This document shows positions 43,932 to 51,151 of a stretch of DNA of 64,000 bases, one piece after another. The translations under genes and the position numbers were made by a program. Position 1 is the stretch's first letter; every line of letters begins with the position of its first letter. The DNA comes from Caldicellulosiruptor kronotskyensis 2002. Lineage in GTDB: Bacteria > Bacillota > Thermoanaerobacteria > Caldicellulosiruptorales > Caldicellulosiruptoraceae. The notes beneath the pieces were generated by a model. The model did no database searches. It had not been told where the DNA came from and was given only the letters and a program-made list of their open reading frames with translations. The stretch lies in the NCBI RefSeq assembly GCF_000166775.1, contig NC_014720.1, forward strand, positions 521,501 through 585,500. The letters run 5' to 3'.

Positions 43932-44009
43932 GGTGGATATAGCTCAGTTGGTTAGAGCGCCAGGTTGTGGCCCTGGAGGTCATGGGTTCGAGTCCCATTA
44001 TCCACCCCA
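43932..44009 (+). tRNA. tRNA-His (anticodon GTG)
   Basis: A complete cloverleaf with the extra 5' G at -1 typical of tRNA-His pairing with C73, acceptor GTGGATA/TATCCAC, anticodon loop TTGTGGC and an encoded CCA. Confidence 0.97.
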
Positions 44010-44021
44010 TTTAAATTATGT

Positions 44022-44097
44022 TGGGGTGTCGCCAAGCGGTAAGGCACAGGACTTTGACTCCTGCATTCCGGTGGTTCGAATCCACCCACCCCAGCCA
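44022..44097 (+). tRNA. tRNA-Gln (anticodon TTG)
   Basis: A complete cloverleaf: acceptor TGGGGTG/CACCCCA, anticodon loop CTTTGAC in an AGGA/TCCT stem, T arm GGTGGTTCGAATCCACC, discriminator G and encoded CCA. It follows tRNA-His by 12 bases in one transcript. Confidence 0.97.
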
Positions 44098-44598
44098 TTT
44101 TTGTTTTTAGAGAAGTATCATGGGTTACAACACATTGTTAAAAATGTAAATTGGTAATTAAATCATCAAGTCCAGCAGTGTTTTAAAGGAGCAGAACTTA
44201 CAAAATGATATCAAAGCCACCGAACGCAAATGAGTGCGTGAGGTGGTTTTACTATGTCCAATAAGTTATCTTTCAATATGCAGAGAAAACATATGAGAAT
44301 TTAGGTTATTTGAGGGTTTAGGAGAAGTTTAAAATCCAAAAATTTAGGTTGTTTAAAAAACTTTCTTTGTGTCAATTCATTAATTGCATTTCACATATTT
44401 TTTCCTTAGATTTATGGCTGTTATAGTAGTAAATAATTAGAATGTAAGAAATATACAAAAATAATCTACTTTCCCCAAGAAATATTGAAAAGAGAATTTT
44501 ATTGAGAAAAAAGATTCTCTTTTATTGCGCAGTTTAGGAATTTTTGATAAAATAATTCAAAGATACTTTGAATCACTATAGGAGAGAGTTGATAAAAA
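44098..44598. other. Intergenic region, 501 bp, with hairpins but no gene
   Basis: No ORF with a ribosome-binding site is seen. The region holds an imperfect hairpin near 44216-44247 (inner arms ACGCA and TGCGT), a perfect 10-bp hairpin at 44488-44497/44514-44523 that could end a transcript, and a 7-3-7 inverted repeat TTCAAAGATACTTTGAA at 44556-44572 just ahead of the small membrane gene, a possible regulator site. The rest is AT-rich spacer. Confidence 0.5.
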
Positions 44599-44775
44599 GT
44601 GAAACTCAAAAAAGGTGCTCTCTCTTATCTACTGGGAGTTCTTATTATCTCATTTTTACTTATGTTTGTAATTGTGTTTGTATTTCAGCAATCTAACAAT
44701 CTTGGAACAGATTTTTTGTTATCTTTGTTGGTTGCACATTATATCTGCAAGAGTATATTTTTGTTCGAAGGTTAG
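44599..44775 (+). pseudogene. Short membrane ORF, probably the decayed start of a sensor gene
   Basis: A GTG with AGGAGAGAG about 10 bases upstream opens a 58-codon frame with one long hydrophobic helix (about 8-29) and a second hydrophobic piece. Just before the stop, the +1 frame reads on for about 30 more codons (…LYLQEYIFVRRLVGKLLYY…), a pattern like the region after the second membrane span of a sensor protein. This suggests a frameshift and truncation. It could also be a genuine small membrane protein. No downstream domain survives. Confidence 0.45.
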
Positions 44776-44883
44776 TTGGTAAGTTATTGTATTACAATTT
44801 TTCTAAACTAAACTTAGAGGTAAGATGAGGGTAAAATAAAGTTTAAGTAGGATTAAAATTTAGTAATAGAAGGTGCTTTGAAA

Positions 44884-45321
44884 GTGATAAGAAGAAATAA
44901 AGTTGATATTGATCATGCTAAAAAAGCTATTGAAGATTTGGAGGAATTTTTCAGAAGATTTGGGAACAAGGTTGTTGCTGCTTATCTTTTTGGTTCATTT
45001 GCAATGGGCACATATACTCCACTTTCTGATATAGACATAGCAGTTTTATTTGACAAGGAACTTTCCAAAACAATAGTGGAAGAACTTGAAAATGAGATTC
45101 TTGATGGGCTTATGAAAATATTTAAAACTGATGAAATTGATCTTGTTGTTCTCAATAGTGCACCTTTGTCTGTTAGATACGGAGTATTAAAAACTGGTAA
45201 GATAGTTTACTGTAGCAATACAGAAAAAACGGTTGACTTTCAAACAGAGGTCATTTCAAAGTATCTTGATATAAAACCTTACAGGGAAGAATTTTATAGG
45301 GAATTTTTGAAATCTTTGTAA
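44884..45321 (+). CDS. mntA: MntA-type nucleotidyltransferase antitoxin
   Basis: A 145-residue minimal nucleotidyltransferase. The active site is LFGSFAMGTYTPLSDIDI with the third acidic residue in DEIDLVVL, so the GSx10DxD...D set is intact. In characterised MntA-HepT pairs this enzyme attaches AMP to a tyrosine of the HEPN toxin and so silences it (type VII toxin-antitoxin). The GTG at 44884 is 8 bases after AGAAGGTG; the TTG at 44878 is too close. The partner HEPN gene follows after 31 bases. The pair lies in a small island between tRNA genes. Confidence 0.85.
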   Translation: MIRRNKVDIDHAKKAIEDLEEFFRRFGNKVVAAYLFGSFAMGTYTPLSDIDIAVLFDKELSKTIVEELENEILDGLMKIFKTDEIDLVVLNSAPLSVRYGVLKTGKIVYCSNTEKTVDFQTEVISKYLDIKPYREEFYREFLKSL

Positions 45322-45352
45322 AGATTTATTGAAAGGAGTTTGTTTTTAAGAT

Positions 45353-45784
45353 ATGGACGAAAAAATATTATTTCATTTAAAGCTCTTAAAAAAATATACA
45401 GGGTTGTTGAAAGACATATCAAAAGTTGATTTTGAAGAATATATGGCAAATGAAATCTTAAAAGGTGCAGTGCAAAGGTATTTGCAAATTGCAATTGAAA
45501 CATGTATCAACATTGGAAATAGAATAATTTCAATAGAACAAACAAAAGGTAAAAATATAAAAACGCCTGAAACATATGCAGATATATTTTTGGCATTGTC
45601 TCAATTAGGTATTATTAATGACGAATTTAGCACAAGGCTTTCTCAAATGGCAAGGTTTAGAAACAAACTGGTACATCTTTATTGTGAAATTGATGATAGT
45701 TTGGTTTATAGGTTTATAAAAGAAAATATGCAAGATTTTGAAGAATATATTTGTTGTATAAAAAGGTATCTCCAAAATAATTGA
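45353..45784 (+). CDS. hepT: HepT-type HEPN toxin ribonuclease (DUF86)
   Basis: A 143-residue all-helical HEPN protein. The RNase motif R-x4-H is present as RFRNKLVHLY, with the following tyrosine in the position that MntA modifies in known pairs (RX4HXY). It should cleave RNA unless modified. The gene starts 31 bases after the nucleotidyltransferase gene, with AAAGGAG upstream. Antiphage or stress roles are reported for some family members; the target here is unknown. Confidence 0.87.
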   Translation: MDEKILFHLKLLKKYTGLLKDISKVDFEEYMANEILKGAVQRYLQIAIETCINIGNRIISIEQTKGKNIKTPETYADIFLALSQLGIINDEFSTRLSQMARFRNKLVHLYCEIDDSLVYRFIKENMQDFEEYICCIKRYLQNN

Positions 45785-45855
45785 TATTTATTGTAAACTT
45801 TACAGCATAATCATTTTAAGTTAATTGTTCGTATATTTCGAACAAAAGTTTGGTA

Positions 45856-45884
45856 TTGTAGAGTTAGCAGACATCAGCTATAAT
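45856..45884 (+). promoter_or_regulatory. Promoter of tRNA-Lys
   Basis: TTGTAG (45856-45861) and TATAAT (45879-45884), spacing 17, end 19 bases before the tRNA. Confidence 0.7.
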
Positions 45885-45903
45885 AACAATGCACCTTAAA
45901 TAT

Positions 45904-45979
45904 GGGCCATTAGCTCAGTAGGCAGAGCACCAGCCTTTTAAGCTGGGTGTCCCGCGTTCGAGTCGCGGATGGCTCACCA
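45904..45979 (+). tRNA. tRNA-Lys (anticodon TTT)
   Basis: A complete cloverleaf: acceptor GGGCCAT/ATGGCTC with one G-T pair, anticodon loop CTTTTAA, T arm CCGCGTTCGAGTCGCGG, discriminator A and an encoded CCA. Confidence 0.97.
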
Positions 45980-45992
45980 TCTTCAAAAATAT

Positions 45993-46017
45993 AAGCCCTT
46001 GAAAAAGGGCTTTTTTG
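45993..46017 (+). terminator. Terminator of tRNA-Lys
   Basis: An 8-bp stem AAGCCCTT/AAGGGCTT with a GAAA tetraloop, followed by TTTTG. Confidence 0.93.
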
Positions 46018-46089
46018 TTTATTATTGAAAAAGAAATTAAGCTGTGATAAAGTTTTAATAAAAAAGGGAAAGGAAAAGCTATATAAAAA

Positions 46090-47622
46090 ATGCTTGCAAA
46101 AGTTTTGACATCTTCTTACCTTGGCATAAAAGGCTATATTGTTACAGTTGAAACAGACATGTCAAATGGCCTTCCGAGTTTTGATATAGTCGGCCTTCCT
46201 GATGTGACTATTAAAGAGGCAAAAGAGAGAATAAGAGTAGCAATAAAGAACAGTGGCTTTGACTTTCCAAACAGAAAAATAATTGTAAACCTTGCACCTG
46301 CAAACACTAAAAAAGAAGGGTCATCTTTTGACCTGCCTGTGGCTATTTCTGTGCTAAAGTCGTCAGAACAGATAAACCCTAAAATTAGCCCTTATGAGAT
46401 TGCTATTATTGGAGAGCTATCTCTTGATGGAAGTGTCAAAAGGGTAGATGGGGCTTTACTTATGACAATCTCAGCTTTGGAAAATGGTATCAAAAAGATT
46501 ATTGTTCCTTATGAGAACAGGGCAGAATGTAGCATTGTGAAAGGAATTGATGTTTTCCCTGTAAAAACTTTAAAAGAAGCTGTTGAGATTTTGGATAATC
46601 CTCAAAATGCTACACCTTATAAGGTTGAAATAGATGAGATGAATTTTCTTGATACATTTACATATGACGTTGATTTTTCAGAGGTAAAAGGTCAAGAGTA
46701 TGTCAAAAGAGCAGTTGAGGTAGCAGTGGCAGGAATGCACAACCTACTTTTGATTGGTCCACCAGGAAGCGGCAAAACCATGATTGCTCAGCGCATACCC
46801 ACAATCCTGCCACAAATGACCTTTGAAGAGAGCTTAGAAGTGACAAAGATTTACAGCTGTGCAGGACTTTTGAAAGATGGTCAGGCGCTTATCACTGCAA
46901 GACCTTTTAGAAGTCCTCATCACACCTCTTCTTCGATTGCAATAATTGGTGGAGGTAGAGTTCCAAAACCTGGCGAGGTTTCTCTGGCACACAATGGAGT
47001 TTTGTTTTTGGATGAGTTTCCCGAATTTGACAAAAAGACAATAGAGGTTCTTCGTCAGCCCCTTGAAGATGGATATGTAACAATTTCGAGGGTCAACGCA
47101 TCAATTGAATATCCTGCAAGGTTTATGCTTGTATGTAGCATGAACCCTTGCAAATGTGGTTATTTTTTGTCAGATGAAAGGGAGTGTACATGCACACCTG
47201 CTCAAATTAAGCAGTATCTGGGCAGGATTTCTGGTCCTATTTTGGACAGGATTGATGTTCAGGTTGAAGTAAAGGTTGTCAAACTTGAAAATTTCAATTC
47301 CTCAATTTGCAAAGATTCAGCAGCTATGAGAAAAGAGGTAGAAAGAGCAAGACAAATTCAGCTTGAAAGGTTCAAAGGGCTTGGCATATTTTATAATTCT
47401 CAGATGAAAGGGTCGCTTGTGAATAAATTCTGTAAACTTTCGAAAAAAGAAAAGCAGCTACTTGAAAGAGCGTTTACTACTTTGGGGCTATCACTTAGAG
47501 GATATACCAAAATTTTGAAGGTTGCAAGAACAGTTGCTGATTTAGAAGGAAGCGAAGAGATAAAGGCAGAGCACCTGCAAGAGGCAATCTCTTACAGGAT
47601 GTTGGAAAGAAGGCTTATTTAA
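46090..47622 (+). CDS. comM: ComM/YifB AAA+ helicase (Mg-chelatase-like)
   Basis: A 510-residue protein. An N-terminal Lon-protease-like domain (about 1-180) contains NGLPSFDIVGLPD and FDLPVAI; the AAA+ Mg-chelatase-type core has Walker A GPPGSGKTM, FRSPHHTSSS and Walker B LFLDEFPEF, and the C-terminal domain ends RMLERRL. In naturally competent bacteria ComM promotes branch migration of incoming DNA. Together with dprA in this window it fits a transformation toolkit. The last 8 bases overlap the convergent znuB-like gene, with no terminator between. Confidence 0.93.
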   Translation: MLAKVLTSSYLGIKGYIVTVETDMSNGLPSFDIVGLPDVTIKEAKERIRVAIKNSGFDFPNRKIIVNLAPANTKKEGSSFDLPVAISVLKSSEQINPKISPYEIAIIGELSLDGSVKRVDGALLMTISALENGIKKIIVPYENRAECSIVKGIDVFPVKTLKEAVEILDNPQNATPYKVEIDEMNFLDTFTYDVDFSEVKGQEYVKRAVEVAVAGMHNLLLIGPPGSGKTMIAQRIPTILPQMTFEESLEVTKIYSCAGLLKDGQALITARPFRSPHHTSSSIAIIGGGRVPKPGEVSLAHNGVLFLDEFPEFDKKTIEVLRQPLEDGYVTISRVNASIEYPARFMLVCSMNPCKCGYFLSDERECTCTPAQIKQYLGRISGPILDRIDVQVEVKVVKLENFNSSICKDSAAMRKEVERARQIQLERFKGLGIFYNSQMKGSLVNKFCKLSKKEKQLLERAFTTLGLSLRGYTKILKVARTVADLEGSEEIKAEHLQEAISYRMLERRLI

Positions 47623-48430
47623 AAGTTTTAGCAAGACTTCTTTTTCTTGCGATGTTAGTAATTTCAACTACAAAGAAAATTAATACAAATATCAAAACTG
47701 TTGATCCACCAGGAGGAATGTCAAGGTAATAAGAAGAAGTCAAACCACTTATTACAGCAATTAATGATACTAAAAGTGAAACTACTTGAAGCATTCTAAA
47801 ATTTTTTGAAAATCTCATCGCAATTGCTGTTGGGAAAACAATCAAGCTTGAGATTAAAAGACCGCCCACAATCTTGACCGAAACAGCAATTATTGTTGCT
47901 GAAATTATACCCAGCAAAAAATCAAGTAGTTTTGTGTTTATTCCTGAGACCATTGCGCTAACTTCATCAAATGTAGCAAGAATAAGTCTTTTTCTGAACA
48001 TTGCTATAAAAGTGACTGTTACAAGGCATACTGCAAAGATAATCCATACATCTTCATTCCCAATTGTTACTATGCTTCCAAAAAGAAAGCTCATTAAATT
48101 GCTACTGCTTTTTAAAATTCCAAACAGAACTGAGGCAAGGCCAAGGGCGGTTATTGAAGTAAGAGCAAGGGATATTTCCTCAAACCTTTTAAATCTTGAT
48201 TTGAAATACTCAATAGCCAAAGCAAATGCAACTGTTGAGATAATTGCTCCAATGGTTGGACTAAAATTAAATAACAGTGCTGCTGCAACACCAACAATTG
48301 CTGTATGTGAAAGAGAGTCTCCTATCTGTGAAAGTCTCTTCAAAACAAGAAAATTTCCGACAAGTGAAGTCATAATGCTAACCAGCACACCTGCTAAAAA
48401 AGCCCTTTGCATAAATTCATATTGAAGCAT
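47615..48430 (-). CDS. znuB: Zinc/manganese ABC transporter permease (ZnuB-like)
   Basis: A 271-residue ABC-3 family permease with about eight membrane helices. GNFLVLKRLSQIGDSLSHT and the later VKIVGGLLISSLIVFPTAI are family landmarks. The ATG at 48430 follows AGGATGTGAT; a longer frame to 48484 lies inside the ATPase gene. It is the last gene of a fur-znuA-znuC-znuB operon, and it overlaps comM tail to tail by 8 bases. Confidence 0.88.
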   Translation of the reverse strand: MLQYEFMQRAFLAGVLVSIMTSLVGNFLVLKRLSQIGDSLSHTAIVGVAAALLFNFSPTIGAIISTVAFALAIEYFKSRFKRFEEISLALTSITALGLASVLFGILKSSSNLMSFLFGSIVTIGNEDVWIIFAVCLVTVTFIAMFRKRLILATFDEVSAMVSGINTKLLDFLLGIISATIIAVSVKIVGGLLISSLIVFPTAIAMRFSKNFRMLQVVSLLVSLIAVISGLTSSYYLDIPPGGSTVLIFVLIFFVVEITNIARKRSLAKTFK

Positions 48431-48452
48431 AATATCACATCCTGTTATTTTG

Positions 48453-49202
48453 TTATTTTTTAATATAAGAATGTCTGTGCTCAATTTTCTTTATCTTGTA
48501 TTTATATACACTTTCATACTTTGAAGGTGAAAAGTCTTTTGCTCTGCAAGCAGTGTAAATCATACCATCACCCATACAAATTATAGTATCAGCATGTTGA
48601 GTTACAGCATACACATCGTGTGTCACCATCAATATTGTTGTCCCTTCTTTCTTTTTTTCCCCAAGAATTTCAAATAGAAGCTGCTCAGAGAGACTGTCTA
48701 TCCCCACAGTTGGTTCATCCAAAAGAAGTATTTGTGGGTCGGATATGAGCGCGCGGGCTAAAAATACTCTTTGCTGCTGTCCGCCAGAAAGCTCACCAAT
48801 GAGCCTGTTTTTGAGCTGCTTTATTTGAAGTTTTTCCAAAATGCTTTCAGCTTTTTCGAAGTCCTGTTTTGAAAATCTTTGAAGCAATCCCTTTTTTGGC
48901 ACAAGTCCCAAAAGTACAGTTTCAAAAACGCTCAAAGGAAAGCTCTGGTTAAAATTTGTGACCTTTTGAGGAACAAAGGATATTTTCTGCCTATCCTGCG
49001 GCGTAAGATGTTGTTTGCCAAATATTAGTATTTTCCCACTTGTAGGGGCGTAAATCCCTGAGATTATATTCAAAAGTGTTGACTTACCAGAACCGTTTGG
49101 TCCGACTATGGCAACAAACTCACCTTTTTGAACTTTGAGGTTTATGTCTTTTAGGATTCTTTTCTGATCAATATAAAAGTTTACATCTATAAGTTCAATC
49201 AT
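48453..49202 (-). CDS. znuC: Zinc/manganese ABC transporter ATPase (ZnuC-like)
   Basis: A 249-residue ABC ATPase. Walker A GPNGSGKSTL, signature LSGGQQQR, Walker B ILLLDEPTVGID and the switch His in VTHD are all present. The ATG at 49202 follows GGGAGAG; the in-frame GTG at 49220 has no site. It pairs with the adjacent permease and binding-protein genes. Confidence 0.9.
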   Translation of the reverse strand: MIELIDVNFYIDQKRILKDINLKVQKGEFVAIVGPNGSGKSTLLNIISGIYAPTSGKILIFGKQHLTPQDRQKISFVPQKVTNFNQSFPLSVFETVLLGLVPKKGLLQRFSKQDFEKAESILEKLQIKQLKNRLIGELSGGQQQRVFLARALISDPQILLLDEPTVGIDSLSEQLLFEILGEKKKEGTTILMVTHDVYAVTQHADTIICMGDGMIYTACRAKDFSPSKYESVYKYKIKKIEHRHSYIKK

Positions 49203-49225
49203 TCTGGTTTTCTCTCCCACAACAT

Positions 49226-50089
49226 TTATTTTAAAACCATCTCAAATGCTTTTAAGTTCTTTTCCATAAGGCTGAGTATTGTCTCATTTTTTGCTTGAGA
49301 TGAGTTTACAATTCCCATTCCATAGATGTTTACAATTTTGACACCAGTGTCTTTTGCGATTGTCTTTACAGCAGGCAAATTTTCATTTGGGTCAACAAGA
49401 ATGTACTTTATGTTCTTTTCCTTTATAAGCTGAACAATCTCTTTCATTTTTTGAGCCGAGGGCTCTTCTTCTTCATTCACACCTGTAATTGAATACTGCT
49501 TGAGGCTGTAGTCTCTTGCTAAATATCCAAAAGAGGGATGGGCAATTAGAAATTCTTTTCTTTTTGAATTTTTCACAACAGAAGAAAATTCCTTATCAAG
49601 TTTATCAAGACTTGCAATTAGCTTTGAAGCATTTTCTTGGTAATAACTTTTGTTTTTTGGATCTAAGCTTGTCAAGAAATTTTCAATGTTTCTTGCTATT
49701 TTCTTTAAAAGCCTCGGTGATGTCCATATGTGCGGGTCATTATCTACAAATCCTATACCTTCAGATGCTCTAAAGATTTTGACCTTTGTTCCCTCAAGAG
49801 GTTTTTTAACCCATTCATCAACAAGCCCGAGATATATCACCGCCTTTGCTGATGTGATTTTGGCAATGTCACGTGAAGATGGTTCAAATGAGTGAATTTC
49901 CGCACCGTCCTTTACAAGCTTTTCAACTGTTATATTCTGTCCTGCTATAAGTTTTGTAATGGAATACAAAGGATAGATAGTAGTGTAGACTGTGCCTTTG
50001 GTGGTAGTTAAAGATTCATTTTTGCAGCTACTTAAGAAAACCATGAAGCTAATAAGAAGGGGTATAGTTAGCAGCTTTATCTTCTTCAT
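49226..50089 (-). CDS. znuA: Zinc/manganese-binding lipoprotein (ZnuA-like)
   Basis: A 287-residue cluster A-I solute-binding lipoprotein. The signal peptide ends in FLSSCK (lipobox Cys near residue 21). Metal-ligand histidines are in EIHSFEPS, DPHIWTSP and IAHPSFGYL, with the last acidic ligand in VDPNEN, the ordering of ZnuA/MntC proteins. There is no long His-rich loop. The ATG at 50089 overlaps the stop codon of the upstream Fur-type gene by one base (TAATG), so the two are coupled. Confidence 0.88.
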   Translation of the reverse strand: MKKIKLLTIPLLISFMVFLSSCKNESLTTTKGTVYTTIYPLYSITKLIAGQNITVEKLVKDGAEIHSFEPSSRDIAKITSAKAVIYLGLVDEWVKKPLEGTKVKIFRASEGIGFVDNDPHIWTSPRLLKKIARNIENFLTSLDPKNKSYYQENASKLIASLDKLDKEFSSVVKNSKRKEFLIAHPSFGYLARDYSLKQYSITGVNEEEEPSAQKMKEIVQLIKEKNIKYILVDPNENLPAVKTIAKDTGVKIVNIYGMGIVNSSQAKNETILSLMEKNLKAFEMVLK

Positions 50090-50511
50090 TATTCTTTCCT
50101 CCCACAACATTTATCGCATATCCCATACACTTCCAAATTGTGATCCAGAATTTTGAAGTTCCTTTTATTTAGTTCCTCTTCAATTAGATTTATCTTACAG
50201 TCTACAATTTCGGCTTTTGCATTGCACTTTATACATACAAAATAGTGATGATGGCTACTTTTTTTTATCTCAAAAAAATGTTTTCTATTTATAGTAGATT
50301 TCACTGCAATTCCATTTTGAACAAAAAGTTCAAGATTTCTGTAAACCGTTGCAAGGTTAATTTTCATGTTTTGTGCTTCAAGAGTTTGCAGTATCTCATC
50401 AGCAGATAAACACTGCTGTGCCTTTTGCAAAACCTTATATATTTCAATCCTCTGCCGCGTGGCTTTTATATTGTGTAAGTTTAAGATTGACTTTACATCT
50501 TGATGCTTCAT
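50089..50511 (-). CDS. Fur-family metalloregulator, probably Zur
   Basis: A 140-residue Fur-type repressor. The winged helix includes IKATRQRIEIYKVL and INLATVYRNLELF; the sensor has SSHHHYFVCIKCN and YGICDKCC, giving the structural Cys4 zinc site. PerR and Fur look alike, but its position as first gene of the znuACB operon points to zinc. The ATG at 50511 has AGGTGG upstream. A perfect 7-1-7 inverted repeat just before this site suggests self-control. Confidence 0.85.
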   Translation of the reverse strand: MKHQDVKSILNLHNIKATRQRIEIYKVLQKAQQCLSADEILQTLEAQNMKINLATVYRNLELFVQNGIAVKSTINRKHFFEIKKSSHHHYFVCIKCNAKAEIVDCKINLIEEELNKRNFKILDHNLEVYGICDKCCGRKE

Positions 50512-50525
50512 CCTTTCCACCTACT

Positions 50526-50540
50526 TGCAAATAATTTGCA
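50526..50540 (-). promoter_or_regulatory. Fur-family operator (7-1-7 inverted repeat) of the zinc-uptake operon
   Basis: TGCAAATAATTTGCA is a perfect 7-1-7 inverted repeat, the geometry of Fur, PerR and Zur boxes in Firmicutes; one further T/A pair extends it on each side. It lies between the promoter and the ribosome-binding site of the fur-like gene, where binding would block elongation of the whole operon. Confidence 0.65.
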
Positions 50541-50556
50541 ACAACCCATGTTTAAC

Positions 50557-50585
50557 ATTATAGAGTCTGTGGATAAAAAAATCAA
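50557..50585 (-). promoter_or_regulatory. Promoter of the fur-znuACB operon
   Basis: On the minus strand TTGATT (50585-50580) and TATAAT (50562-50557) are separated by 17 bases, about 45 bases before the start codon. Confidence 0.6.
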
Positions 50586-50591
50586 GATGTA

Positions 50592-50639
50592 CAAAAAATA
50601 AAAAAGACCTCCTTTACGGATTTTTTGCAAGGAGGTCTT
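50592..50639 (-). terminator. Terminator of the ArsR-type gene
   Basis: An 11-bp perfect stem (50604-50614 with 50629-50639) is followed on the minus strand by TTTTTATTTTTTG. It lies just upstream of the fur promoter and insulates the two. Confidence 0.9.
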
Positions 50640-50667
50640 CTTTGTAGTTTTGTTTTGGCCACGATTT

Positions 50668-50985
50668 TTAAGTAAGAGAAGACAAAAGTCTCAAATCATT
50701 CGCAAATATATCTACCTTTGCAAGGTCTTGAATGAGAGCTTTTAAAAATGGGTATTTTTCAAACACATCCTCTTTTATTGAATAGATTCTTTTTTGCGCA
50801 TGGTTTCTGGCTTCTATAAGTCCCACATTTTTAAGATAAGCAAGATGGCGAGACACTTTTGGCTGACTTTCCTGAATCAACTGAACAAGACTGCTTACAT
50901 TTTGTTCACGGTGGGCCAATATATTTAAAATTCTGAGCCTTGTTGTGTCTGAAAGAGCATACAGTATTTCATTCAGCCTTGTCAT
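50668..50985 (-). CDS. ArsR/SmtB-family regulator
   Basis: A 105-residue winged-helix regulator. LSDTTRLRILNILA and the recognition helix ESQPKVSRHLAYLKNVGLIE are typical. The metal-binding ELCVCDL-type motif is absent and there are no cysteines, so it may sense something other than a thiol-bound metal. The ATG follows AAGGGGAGC. It is divergent from the radical SAM gene 166 bases away, which is a plausible target. Confidence 0.87.
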   Translation of the reverse strand: MTRLNEILYALSDTTRLRILNILAHREQNVSSLVQLIQESQPKVSRHLAYLKNVGLIEARNHAQKRIYSIKEDVFEKYPFLKALIQDLAKVDIFANDLRLLSSLT

Positions 50986-51151
50986 TTTTGCTCCCCTTCG
51001 TTTAAGTTGTAGTTATGACAAGTATCATTATATCACGTTTTTGAAAAAAAATAAACATATTTATATACACATATGCATATATAACTATTGACATATTAGA
51101 AACAAGAGAGTTATAATTAAAGTCGAGCAAGAAAAAAGGGGTGATAAGTAT

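Noticed and set aside
43915-44157. An 80-codon ORF across the tRNA-His and tRNA-Gln genes
   Set aside because: It is produced by the tRNA sequences themselves; it has no ribosome-binding site and the tRNAs are complete.
44206-44265. A short peptide ORF after the tRNA-Gln gene
   Set aside because: The frame from the candidate ATG soon meets a stop, and the hairpin there explains the sequence pattern better.
45825-45845. TTGTTCG/CGAACAA inverted repeat as a LexA (SOS) box
   Set aside because: The Firmicute LexA box has the half-sites in the opposite order (CGAAC first, then GTTCG), with 4-base spacing; here the order is reversed and the spacing is 7.
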